From Streptomyces griseoruber (GTDB lineage Bacteria > Actinomycetota > Actinomycetes > Streptomycetales > Streptomycetaceae): a DNA stretch of 64,000 nt. The position numbers and the translations under genes were made by a program. The notes under the pieces are model-generated. The model made no database searches, was not told the origin of the DNA, and worked only from the letters and a program-made list of their open reading frames with translations. The DNA lies in assembly GCF_001514205.1 (NCBI RefSeq), contig NZ_KQ948763.1:473887-537886 (forward strand), given 5' to 3'. Shown in pieces: positions 41,552 to 50,652 of the stretch (position 1 is its first letter; each line of letters begins with the position of its first letter).

Positions 41552-42808
41552 TCAGGTCACCTCCGAACTCTGGGCCCATCGCGGGACGCGTTGCCGGGGG
41601 ACCACCGGCGTCGACAGGGCGGTGGCCTCGGCGGGCGCGGCCAGCAGCGAGGCGGCCACGGCCAGATGCAGCAGATACGGCGAGGCGTCGCCCAGCCCGG
41701 CCTCGGTGTACGACGCGATCGCGCAGTAGCTGATCAGGAAGATCGCGCAGGCCCTCGACAGCGACGGCGGCCGCAGCAGCGCGACCCCGCCCAGCACGAT
41801 GATGATCGCCGCCACCAGGGCGATGCCGGTCACGCCCTGCTCGTTGTAGACGGCCAGCCAGCTGTTGTCGATCGGGAGCCCGCCGAACGACTTGTCGCCG
41901 AGGCCCGTGCCGAACAGGTACTGCGAGGTCGTCCGGGGTGCCGCCAGCAGGGCGTGCCAGACCTTGGCCCGGCCGGTGAGGCTGGCGAAGTTCTCCTGGC
42001 TCTGCCCGCGCAGGAACCACGCCTGGAGCGCGGAGCTGAAGCCCACCGCGGCCACCGCGGCGCACAGCACGGACCAGGAGAAGAGCCGGCGGGCGGCGGC
42101 GCTGGTCAGGATGAGCGAGCCGATCGCCAGCACCAGCCCGATGAGCAGGCCGAGCGTGGCCGTGCGGGTATGCGTCAGCGCGAGCAGGACGAGGGAGGGC
42201 ACGATGATCACCGCCGCGCTCCTCCGGTCGGTCCGGCGGCCCAGGACGAGCAGCACGGTGAGGCCGATGATCACCGCGGCGTACTGTCCGATCTGTGGCG
42301 GGGTGAGCGGCCACAGCGCGCCGACCAGCCGCCCGCCGTAGAGGTCGGGCAGGGCGGCGCCCGGTGAGATCACCAGACCGGCGGCCACCGACCCGAGCAC
42401 CGCGAAGTACATCCGGATGTGGTGCCGGACGAACGTCGTGCCGCCGTCCCACCAGCGGCTGAGCAGCCACAGCGTGCCGATGAACAGAGCCAGCCGGGTG
42501 CAGCGGAACAGCGCGCCGAACCCGGCCCCCTGGTCCACGCTGGAGATCAGGCTCGGCACCAGCAGCAGGGTGAGCAGGAACACGTAGGCACTGGCCCGGA
42601 CGCGCACCCGGGGGTTGACCACGAGCGCCAGCGCGAACGCGGCGACCAGCGAGCCCATGGTGACCATCTGGATGAGGGAGCGGGGCAGCGGGACGATGGT
42701 CCTCGCCCCGGCGGAGCCCAGGGTGTTGAGGACGAGCAGCCCCCAGACCGTCCCGACGATCTTCGACGTGTGGTCGGTGTTGGTGTTCGCTGACCTCATC
42801 TCACCCAC
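41552..42808 (-). CDS. O-antigen-ligase-type polysaccharide polymerase
   Basis: 418-residue membrane protein with about 11 helices and the Wzy_C-like periplasmic loop (GRAKVWHALLAAPRTTSQYL then FGTGLGDKSFGG), which carries the Arg/His residues of WaaL/Wzy-type enzymes. It would polymerise lipid-linked repeats outside the membrane after export by the flippase at 34-35.4 kb. ATG 42808 overlaps the end of the beta-helix gene by 8 bp; ATG 42799 is the alternative. Confidence 0.85.
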   Translation of the reverse strand: MGEMRSANTNTDHTSKIVGTVWGLLVLNTLGSAGARTIVPLPRSLIQMVTMGSLVAAFALALVVNPRVRVRASAYVFLLTLLLVPSLISSVDQGAGFGALFRCTRLALFIGTLWLLSRWWDGGTTFVRHHIRMYFAVLGSVAAGLVISPGAALPDLYGGRLVGALWPLTPPQIGQYAAVIIGLTVLLVLGRRTDRRSAAVIIVPSLVLLALTHTRTATLGLLIGLVLAIGSLILTSAAARRLFSWSVLCAAVAAVGFSSALQAWFLRGQSQENFASLTGRAKVWHALLAAPRTTSQYLFGTGLGDKSFGGLPIDNSWLAVYNEQGVTGIALVAAIIIVLGGVALLRPPSLSRACAIFLISYCAIASYTEAGLGDASPYLLHLAVAASLLAAPAEATALSTPVVPRQRVPRWAQSSEVT

Positions 42809-44460
42809 CGTCCCCTGCGCGGAAGGTGCTGCCCGCGTCCTGCCGGTACGGCGCGGCCCGCCACTGCTTGACGCCGACCGCCCGGCTTGCGTCGTGGACG
42901 ACGAAGGTCCATGGTCCGACGTAGACGTTGTCGTGCCAGCGGTTGTGCTGCCGGCTGGTGATCGCCTCGGCCACCCGCTCGCCCTGGTACGGCGACCAGT
43001 CCGGATAGGTGCCGTAGTTGGACAGCACCGCCATCCGGTCGCACTTCACCGTGCAGTCGAGGGCGGACTTGTCCAGCACGAAGCGGTTGTCGTGGATGTC
43101 CACCCGCTGGGTCTTCCACCGGCAGTCGGAGTAGAGCGGCGCCCTGGCGATCGCCGGCTGCGTGCAGCGGTCGGTGTTCTTCACCAGCAAGGTGCAGTCA
43201 CCGGAGGAGGTGTTGGCCGGGCTGTTGCAGAACCGGTCGGCGTTCTCCCACAGGGTGATCCCGGACCAGTTGTTCTCCAGCACGTTCCGGTAGATCTCGA
43301 TCTTGTCCGTGCGGGCCTTGATCCGCGGTTCGCCGCCGGACTCGGAGAGGTAGACCGTCGCGAACGGGAAGGTGTCGCCGGAGGCGGCGTAGGCGCGGCC
43401 CTCGACCCAGTTGTTCCGCCGGATCGTGTTCTGCCGGATGACCGCGTTGTAGCTGATCTCGTAGATCAGCGCGGCACCGTCGTTGTCCTCGATCAGGTTG
43501 TTCTCGATCAGGAAGTCGTTGTTGTTGGTGTCCGCCCACAACCCGGTTCCGCGGTTGTCGTGCACCCAGTTGCCGCGTACGTCGGCGCCGTCGACGGCCC
43601 AGAACTTCACGCCTCCGCTGCAACCGCAGTCCGGCCGCCGCCGCTCCCAGTCGCCCGTGTTGTTCCCCACGATCTCGTTGCCCTCGACCACCAGGCCGCT
43701 GATACGGCCGGCGCCCTTGTAGGCGTTCATGCCGTACTGGCCGTTGTTGCGCAGGCAGCTGGCGCGGACCTGCTGGCGGGCACCGGCCATCAGCCCGGCG
43801 CCGGAGTTGTCCCGGATCGTCGCGTGCTCGATCACCCACCCGTCGGCCGAGTCGTGATTGACCACGCCCTCGTCACGGGGCGCGGCGAACCCCTGCACGG
43901 TCAGGTAGCGGATCGTGACGTCGCGGGCGGTGCCGCCGAACGCGTACTGGTTGCTCTTGCGGCCGTCGAGCACCGCGCCCGGCGCGCCGAGGTAGACGTC
44001 CCCCTCCTTGGGGATCACCTGGTCGTAGCGGTCCGACATGAGCGTGTGCTTGCCCGGCCGCAGCCAGAACGTGGTGTGCGGGGGGCTGCCCTCGGTCTTC
44101 GCGGCCAGGTCGCCGGGCACCGCCGGGTCGACCGTCACCGCGCCCGCCGGCGCCTTCGCCGGCCCGGCCGCGGGCTTGGCGCACACGCGGGCCACGGACG
44201 CGGAGGGCGCGGCGGTCGGCTTCGGCGCCGCGTCCGTCGTGCCGCGCTCACAGCCGGTCGCCGCCAGCAGCACCAGCGCCAGCGGTGCCGCCGGCCACAC
44301 CCGGCGCCGCCACTTGCTCCCCCGGAGTCTTCCCCCCGTGGGCTGCTGACGGATCTCCGCGGCATCGCGACGCCCGGCACGCGCTCTCGGCGCGCCGGCC
44401 GAAAGCCCCTGTACGGACGGTCCGTCGACGGTGCCTTCCGGCGCGCACGCCGGGAGCACA
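42801..44460 (-). CDS. Right-handed beta-helix lipoprotein
   Basis: About 552 residues from GTG 44460. A basic stretch SKWRRR is followed by a hydrophobic core and lipobox LLAATGC, then an Ala/Pro linker and parallel beta-helix repeats (about 190-500) with NN-rich turns such as HDNRGTGLWADTNNNDFLIE and NLIEDNDGAALIYEISYNAV. Such folds bind or act on polysaccharides (lyases, epimerases); the repeat surface is Asn/Asp-rich but no specific active site is recognisable. No start codon exists between 44460 and the GTG at 44300 inside the signal, so an unusually long n-region (~50 residues) or a TTG at 44516 must be assumed. Probably a cell-envelope tailoring enzyme for the polymer. Confidence 0.75.
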
Positions 44461-44526
44461 CGCCGACTGCGGTCTTCGGCCGTGCGGCGGGCGCTCCTTC
44501 CTCCGCGGAGATCCAACAGAAGCCCC

Positions 44527-46530
44527 CTAGCCGTGGAACCTGAGTACGGTGGTGAACCCCTCCGGGCCGTCGGCGAACCCGGTGCCGATCAGCGTGGTGG
44601 TGGGTTCCTTGCGTCCGAAGCCGGCGGAGTACCAGCCCAGCGGCGGGTCGCTCTCGCCGCGGTGTGCCCGCCAGTCCAGCTGCCCGGGCAGGTCGAGCGC
44701 CGCGGAGCGGTCCTCGCCGTCCCGGGTCCAGGTGAGCCGCGCCCCGTTGCCCACCAGGTCCGCGGTGACCGCCGGGCCGAGGTGGAACGCCAGCCGCACG
44801 GCCCGGCGCGGGCCGCGCACCTCGTCGACGACCTTCAGCTCCCGGCTCCCGGCCGTCAGCTCCACCCGGCGGCGGTGCACGGAGCCCTGGTAGCCGTCGT
44901 GTTCGGCGCACCAGCGGGCCGTGCCCCCACCGGAGGCGCCGGCCGTGTCCGCGACCAGGACACGGGTGCGCGCCTGCCGGGTCCACAGGAACGGGCCGCC
45001 GGAGACGGACTGGTCGGCGCCGTCCAGTTGAAGGGTGTTGTGTCCGAGGGTCGACCGGAAGTACTGCCGCCACTCGGGCTCCCCGTGGTAGCAGTACGTC
45101 CCCGGGTCGGCGAGCACATCGACCCCGTCGTGCCGGACCTCCACGGACAGCGCGTCCGCGTGGGCGTGCGCGGCGATCGACAGGAAGCCGTGCGGACCGC
45201 CGTCGCAACGGCACCAGATCTCCGGCCTCTCCCCCCTGTCCTCCTTCTCCTCCTGGCTCCGCAGGATGGTCATGCCCGCGTCGGCGAAGTGGTCCGGCCG
45301 GTCCGCCGGGCGGGACACGGCCGGTGCGGTCGCGTCGTTCGCGTACGGCCGGATGAGCGCGGCCAGCAGCGGGGTGCGCACATCGGTGCCGGTCACCCGC
45401 GGCCACCAGGCGAGCCGGCCGAACACGGCGTCCCCGGTGGCCAGCAGCGAGGCCCAGCGGTCGGTGCCCGCGCCGTCCACGACCAGACCGTGCCCGTCGT
45501 CCGCGTCCCCCTGGCGCGGCGGCCGCAGCCGGCTGTCCACGACGGCCGCGAGCGCGTCGGTCATCCGCAGCAGCACCAGCCGGACCGTCGCGGGGACCGG
45601 CACACCGGCGGCATCCGCCTCGGCCACCGCGGCCAGGCCGAGCTCCAGCACCAGTCCGTGGTACTCGGTGGCCAGCTCGCGGTTGAGGCCGGAGAGGAAG
45701 GTGTTGCCGCGCAGCTGCCGTTCCAGCGACCGCAGGGCGTCGGCCCGCCACCGCGCCGACTCGGGGAACCAGCCGAACGCGCAGGCCGCGGCGAACTGTC
45801 CGGCGTCCTCGGCGATGACGTGGTTGTTCGCCGAGGACCCCCGGCTGGGGAAGGCGGCCAGCCAGCGCTGGTGGTGCCAGATCTGCCGGAGCGCCACCGG
45901 GTTGTCCTCGAACAGGGCGGCCGCGCCCGGCCAGCCGTCGAGCAGCCGGCGGATCCACACCCAGGACAGCAGCCGGATCCCCAGCTCGATGCCGCTGGTC
46001 CAGTGCACCGAGCGCAGCGGCGGGTTGGCCGCCCACCACGACCGCAGGTGCGCGGCCACCCGCTCGGCGTACCGCTCGTCCCCGGTGACCGCGTAGGCGG
46101 CGGCGAGCCGGGTGAGGTACTGGTGCCGGGAGGGCTCCCAGATCTGCTTGATGTCGCCGACCGCGTCCTCGTCGCGGTACGGCACGTCGAAGGCGTAGCC
46201 CGACGGGGCCCGGCGCCCGGTCTTCGGGTCGTACGACCAGTCCGGGTCGGCCAGGTCGTCACGGTCCACCCCGAAGAACCCGGCGTGCCCGTCCATCAGC
46301 CGGTCCGCCTCGGCGACGAGTCGCTTCGCGGCGTCCGGCGGCACCGCGGCGATCGCCCCCGCGGGCAGTACGGCGGTGAACCGGGCGCCGGTCACGCGCG
46401 GGCCGTCCGGCGGCGCCGACCGCCACCGCCGCCTGCGCACCGCGTCGCCCACCCGGCCGCCGACCTCCCGCGGCCCCATCCGGGACAGCCGCCGCAGGTA
46501 CCAGCCCGCACTCCCCGAGACCACGGTCAT
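44527..46530 (-). CDS. Heparinase II/III and alginate-lyase-like protein
   Basis: 667 residues: N-terminal (alpha/alpha) toroid of the Hepar_II_III_N/alginate lyase type (about 40-340) with RHQYLTRLAAAYAVTGDERY, SWVWIRRLL, SSANNHVIAEDAGQFAAACA (Asn-His catalytic region) and ELATEYHGLVLELGL, then a beta-sandwich C-terminal domain (about 400-660) with HAHADALSVEVRHDGVDVL, YFRSTLGHNTLQLDG and LADPGTYCYHG. No signal peptide is seen, so cytoplasmic or unconventional location. In exopolysaccharide clusters these uronate lyase relatives recur beside a bi-domain oxidoreductase. 4-bp overlap with that upstream gene. Confidence 0.88.
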   Translation of the reverse strand: MTVVSGSAGWYLRRLSRMGPREVGGRVGDAVRRRRWRSAPPDGPRVTGARFTAVLPAGAIAAVPPDAAKRLVAEADRLMDGHAGFFGVDRDDLADPDWSYDPKTGRRAPSGYAFDVPYRDEDAVGDIKQIWEPSRHQYLTRLAAAYAVTGDERYAERVAAHLRSWWAANPPLRSVHWTSGIELGIRLLSWVWIRRLLDGWPGAAALFEDNPVALRQIWHHQRWLAAFPSRGSSANNHVIAEDAGQFAAACAFGWFPESARWRADALRSLERQLRGNTFLSGLNRELATEYHGLVLELGLAAVAEADAAGVPVPATVRLVLLRMTDALAAVVDSRLRPPRQGDADDGHGLVVDGAGTDRWASLLATGDAVFGRLAWWPRVTGTDVRTPLLAALIRPYANDATAPAVSRPADRPDHFADAGMTILRSQEEKEDRGERPEIWCRCDGGPHGFLSIAAHAHADALSVEVRHDGVDVLADPGTYCYHGEPEWRQYFRSTLGHNTLQLDGADQSVSGGPFLWTRQARTRVLVADTAGASGGGTARWCAEHDGYQGSVHRRRVELTAGSRELKVVDEVRGPRRAVRLAFHLGPAVTADLVGNGARLTWTRDGEDRSAALDLPGQLDWRAHRGESDPPLGWYSAGFGRKEPTTTLIGTGFADGPEGFTTVLRFHG

Positions 46531-48698
46531 CGCGCCCCCGCCAGGGTCACCGGCACACCGCCGGCCAGACCGGCCTGCACGGCGAGGGTGGCCGCCGTGG
46601 TGGCGACCAGCGACCGGAGCGGCACCGGCATCGGCCCGCCGGTCCGCACGGCCTTGACGAACGCCGCCAGTTCGGCGGACTGGCCCTTGTCCCGGGCCTT
46701 GGGCAGCCGCGAACTGACCCACCGCTTGCGGCCGTACACCGAGGCACGGACGAAGTCGTCGAGCCGCAGCACCTTGCCGTCCGCGACCAGGTCCAGCGTC
46801 TCCTTGGGGAAGCCGGGCGCGCCGCTGGTGACGTAGCTGATGGTGGCCGTCGACCCGTCCGGGTAGCTCAGTACGACCTGGAGGTCCTCGTTGCCGGACG
46901 TGGCGACCGCGTACACCGAGACCGGGTCGGCCTCCAGCAGCCAGCTCGCCGTGTCGATGAAGTGCCCGCCCTCGCCGGCGAACCGCGAGCCCTCGGTGCC
47001 CTGCCGGAGGTACCAGCTGCCGTGGTCCAGCCGGCCCGCGTTGACCAGGTAGCGCAGGCTCGCCGGACCGGTCCGGGCGCCGAACCGCTCCCTGGCCTCC
47101 TGGAGCAGCGGGGCGAACCGGCGGTTGAAGCCCACCTGCAACCGGTCGTTGCCGGACTCCTCCACCGCCGCGAGCACACCGGCCAGTTCGTCCTCGGTGA
47201 GCGCCAACGGCTTCTCCACGAACACCGCCTTGCCGGCCAGCAGCGCCCTGCGGGTCAGGTCGGCGTGCGAGCTGTGCCGGGTGACCACGAACACCGCGTC
47301 GATCGACTTGTCGCCGAGCACGGCGTCGAGATCGGTGGTCGCCCCGGCGAAGCCGAACTTGCGCTGCGCGTTGGCCGCGGACAGCGCCGTCGTGGTGACG
47401 ACCGTGGACAGCTCGACGCCGTCGCGCTGGGCCAGATGCGGCAGCAGCATCGACGACGCGTAGTTCCCCGCGCCGACGAACGCCAGCCGCACCGGCGTCC
47501 CGGCGGCCCGGGCCGGCCTCGGCTTCACGTCCACCGTGGGCACGGCCACCGCCGGAGCCTTGGCCTCCACCCCCTGTCCGGGATACCGGAACAGCACGGC
47601 GACGGCCTTCAGTTCGCCGTCCTTCAGGCTCTGGTACGTCTCGACGGCGTCGTCGAAGTCGGCGATGTGGGAGACCAGGGGCTCCACGTCGACGCTGCCA
47701 CGGGCGACGAGGTCGAGGAAGCACGCCAGGTTGCGGCGCTCGGTCCAGCGCACATAGCCGATCGGGTAGTCCCGCCCCTGGAGCTCGTACTCCGGGTCGT
47801 AGCGTCCGGGGCCGTAACTCCGGGAGAACCGGACGTCGAGCTCCTTCTCGTAGTACGCGTTCCACGGCAGGTCCAGACGGCACTTGCCGATGTCGACGAC
47901 CCGGCCGCGGTCCCGGCTCAGCCGCGCGGCCAGCTCGACGGGCTGGTTGCTGCCGCCGCCGGCGGCCAGGTACACCTGGTCCACGCCGTGACCGCCGGTC
48001 AGTTCGGCGACGGCGGTCTCCACGGCCGCGGAGGCCGGATCGCCGCAGGCCACCGCGCCCAGGCGCCCGGCGAGCTCGCAGCGCACCGGGTCGGGGTCGG
48101 CCCCGACGACACGGACCCCCGAGGCGGCCAGCAGCTGCACCACCAGCTGCCCGATCAGCCCGAGGCCGATGACCAGCGCCACCTCGCCGAGCCGTGACTC
48201 GCCCTGGCGGACACCCTGCAACGCGATCGAGCCGACGGTGCCGAAGGCCGCGTGGCGCGGCGCGAGGCCGTCCGGCACCGGGGCGTAGAGGTTCTTCGGC
48301 ACCCAGTTCAGCTCGGCGTGCAACGCGTGCTCGTTGCCGGCGCAGGCCACCAGGTCGCCGACCTTCACGTCGTCGATCCCGGCGCCCACCTGCTCGACCA
48401 CCCCGCACAGCGAGTAGCCCAGCGGCGTGTAGGAGTCCAGCTTGCCCATCACCTTGCGGTAGGTGGCGGGCACCCCGTTGGTGGCCACGCTCTGCACGAC
48501 CTTGGCCACCTGGTCCGGCCGGGAGCGGGCCTTGCCCAGCATCGACATGCCGGCCTCGGACACCTTCATCAGCTCGGTCCCGGTGGAGATCAGCGAGTAG
48601 GCGCTCCGCACCAGCACACCGTCCGGCTTGCACCCCGGCACCGGCACGTCGAGCAGCGCCAGCTCGCCGCTCTTGTAGTTCTGCACGACCTGTTTCAC
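46527..48698 (-). CDS. Bi-domain oxidoreductase: zinc-dehydrogenase-like plus Gfo/Idh/MocA-like
   Basis: 723 residues, a natural fusion. Part 1 (about 1-360) is medium-chain dehydrogenase-like: GVLVRSAYSLISTGTEL, GYSLCGVVEQVGAGIDDV, VALVIGLGLIGQLVVQLL. Part 2 (about 385-723) is a Gfo/Idh/MocA domain: VRLAFVGAGNYASSMLLPHL, FVEKPLALTEDELAGV, GFNRRFAPLLQEA and GGHFIDTASWLLE. Zinc-site Cys residues of true alcohol dehydrogenases are not evident. The pair may shuttle NAD-dependent oxidation between two steps on a sugar nucleotide; found beside heparinase-like genes in polysaccharide loci. Substrate unknown. Confidence 0.9.
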   Translation of the reverse strand: MKQVVQNYKSGELALLDVPVPGCKPDGVLVRSAYSLISTGTELMKVSEAGMSMLGKARSRPDQVAKVVQSVATNGVPATYRKVMGKLDSYTPLGYSLCGVVEQVGAGIDDVKVGDLVACAGNEHALHAELNWVPKNLYAPVPDGLAPRHAAFGTVGSIALQGVRQGESRLGEVALVIGLGLIGQLVVQLLAASGVRVVGADPDPVRCELAGRLGAVACGDPASAAVETAVAELTGGHGVDQVYLAAGGGSNQPVELAARLSRDRGRVVDIGKCRLDLPWNAYYEKELDVRFSRSYGPGRYDPEYELQGRDYPIGYVRWTERRNLACFLDLVARGSVDVEPLVSHIADFDDAVETYQSLKDGELKAVAVLFRYPGQGVEAKAPAVAVPTVDVKPRPARAAGTPVRLAFVGAGNYASSMLLPHLAQRDGVELSTVVTTTALSAANAQRKFGFAGATTDLDAVLGDKSIDAVFVVTRHSSHADLTRRALLAGKAVFVEKPLALTEDELAGVLAAVEESGNDRLQVGFNRRFAPLLQEARERFGARTGPASLRYLVNAGRLDHGSWYLRQGTEGSRFAGEGGHFIDTASWLLEADPVSVYAVATSGNEDLQVVLSYPDGSTATISYVTSGAPGFPKETLDLVADGKVLRLDDFVRASVYGRKRWVSSRLPKARDKGQSAELAAFVKAVRTGGPMPVPLRSLVATTAATLAVQAGLAGGVPVTLAGAR

Positions 48699-48723
48699 CC
48701 GAAGTCCTCTTGTCTCTACGCAG

Positions 48724-50649
48724 TCAGGAAGAGTTCTGGCCGGACCCGGAGGTCGCGCCGCGGTACCAGTACTCGAGGGTCAGCACATGCCACAGATGTT
48801 TGGAGAAGTCCCGGTGCCCGGCGGCGTCCTCGGCGACCATGCGCGCCAGCGCGTCGCGCCGCAGGAGCCCGGAACGGACGAGCTCGCCGTCGTTGACGAC
48901 CTCGCGCACCAGCGGTGCCAGATCCCGGCTCATCCAGGCCCGCAGCGGGGCGCTGAACAGGCCCTTGGGCCGGTACACGATCTCCCGGGGCAGGACCGAG
49001 GCCGCCGCCTCCTTCAGGACCGCCTTGCCCTGCCGTCCGACGATCTTGCGGTCACCGGGCACGGCGAACGCCGCCCTGACCACCTCGACGTCCACGTACG
49101 GCACCCGCACCTCGGTCGAGGCGGCCATGCTCGACCGGTCGGTGTACGTGAGGTTCAGGCCCGGCAGGAACATCCGGGCGTCGCCCAGGCACATGCGGTT
49201 GACGAAGTCGTCGAGGTCGTTGTCCCGGTAGACGTCCGCGTGCTCGGTCAGCACGTCGTCGACCGTCCCGGCCAGGTCCGGGTCGATCAGGGCGAGCAGC
49301 TCGTCCCGGTCGTACATGGTGTAGCTGCGCCGGAACGCGGTCTCCTCCGGCAGATCGGCGAAGGAGAGGAACCGCTTCGCGAAGCGCACCGACCGGTACC
49401 CCCGGCGGCTCGTCGCGACCGGCAGCCGGTCCACGGCCGCGGACAGGCCGCGCCGCAGGGGCCGCGGGACGCGCTGGTAGCGCAGCGCGATCAGGTTGGC
49501 CAGGTGCTTGCGGTAGCCGGCGAACAACTCGTCGGCACCCATCCCGGAGAGCATCACCTTGACCCCGGCCTCCCGGGCGGCCGAGCAGATCAGGAACGTG
49601 TTGATCGCGGCGGGGTCGCCGATCGGCTCGTCCAGATGGTGCGTCATCTGCGGCAGCAGGTCGAGCACGTTCGGAGCGATCTCGATCTCGTGCAGGTCGA
49701 CGCCGAACCGCTCGGCCACCTGCCGGGCGTAGCGCAGGTCGTCCGGCATCGCCTCGAACCTGGCGTCCTCGGCGCGGAACCCGATCGTGTAGGCGGAGAT
49801 CCCGGGCCGCTCGCGGGCCGCCAGCGCGGTCAGATAGCTGGAGTCGAGACCGCCGGAGAGGAAGGTCGCCACGGGGACGTCGGAGAGCAGGTGGCGCCGG
49901 GTCGACTCCTCGACGACGGCCGCGACATCCGGCAGTTCACCGCTGCGGGCCCGGTCCCGGCCCTCGGCGGCGACGTCCCGGAGGTTCCAGTACCGGCCGC
50001 GCTCCACCCGGCCGTCGGGCCGGCACCTCAGCCAGCTCCCCGGCGGCAGCTTCTCCGCCTCGCGGAACGCGCACCGTGAGTCCGGCACCCAGTAGTACAG
50101 CAGCGAGGCCACCAGCGCCGCATGGTCCACCTGCAGCGACCCGCCGGTCACGGCGGCGAGCGCCTTCAGCTCGGAGGCGAACACCAGCCCCTCGCCGCGC
50201 CGCAGCAGGAACAGCGGCTTGATGCCGAGCTGGTCGCGGGCGAGCACCAGCTCACCGGTCCGCTCGTCGAAGATCCCGAACGCGAACATGCCGCGCAGCC
50301 GGGGCAGACAGTCGGTGCCCCAGCGCCGCCAGGCCTCCAGCAGCACCTCGGTGTCGGAGGTACCGCGGAAGCGCACCCCGGTGGCCGCCAGCTCGGCACG
50401 CAGCTCGGGCGCGTTGTACAGCTCGCCGTTGTACGTCAGGACGAGGCCGTCCGAGACCATCGGCTGGGCGCCGGTCTCGGACAGGTCGATGATGGCCAGC
50501 CGGCGGTGCCCGAGGTGCACTTCGCCGTCACCGGCGGAGTGGCTGTACCGGCCCGCTCCGTCCGGCCCGCGGTGGGCGAGGACATCGGTGAGCCGGTCGG
50601 TCACGGCCTTCCCGTCCGGCCATCGGTAAGTTCCTGCGATGCCACACAT
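48724..50649 (-). CDS. asnB: Asparagine synthase (glutamine-hydrolysing)
   Basis: 641 residues: Ntn glutaminase domain with catalytic Cys2 (MCGIAGTYRWPDG, AHRGPDGAGRYSH, LTYNGELYNAPELR) and synthetase domain with the PP-loop FLSGGLDSSYLTALAA (about 265), VMLSGMGADELFAGYRKHL and VPYVDVEV. In polysaccharide clusters such enzymes amidate a carboxyl group, for example of a uronic acid, rather than Asp. With the AlgD-like dehydrogenase upstream, uronamide formation is a reasonable guess. Not distinguishable from ordinary AsnB by motifs alone. Confidence 0.88.
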   Translation of the reverse strand: MCGIAGTYRWPDGKAVTDRLTDVLAHRGPDGAGRYSHSAGDGEVHLGHRRLAIIDLSETGAQPMVSDGLVLTYNGELYNAPELRAELAATGVRFRGTSDTEVLLEAWRRWGTDCLPRLRGMFAFGIFDERTGELVLARDQLGIKPLFLLRRGEGLVFASELKALAAVTGGSLQVDHAALVASLLYYWVPDSRCAFREAEKLPPGSWLRCRPDGRVERGRYWNLRDVAAEGRDRARSGELPDVAAVVEESTRRHLLSDVPVATFLSGGLDSSYLTALAARERPGISAYTIGFRAEDARFEAMPDDLRYARQVAERFGVDLHEIEIAPNVLDLLPQMTHHLDEPIGDPAAINTFLICSAAREAGVKVMLSGMGADELFAGYRKHLANLIALRYQRVPRPLRRGLSAAVDRLPVATSRRGYRSVRFAKRFLSFADLPEETAFRRSYTMYDRDELLALIDPDLAGTVDDVLTEHADVYRDNDLDDFVNRMCLGDARMFLPGLNLTYTDRSSMAASTEVRVPYVDVEVVRAAFAVPGDRKIVGRQGKAVLKEAAASVLPREIVYRPKGLFSAPLRAWMSRDLAPLVREVVNDGELVRSGLLRRDALARMVAEDAAGHRDFSKHLWHVLTLEYWYRGATSGSGQNSS

Positions 50650-50652
50650 GAC

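Noticed and set aside
44527..48633. One 1368-codon minus-strand frame suggesting a giant fusion protein
   Set aside because: Only the part after 46530 is the real heparinase-like gene; the upstream part is an out-of-frame reading of the bi-domain oxidoreductase.
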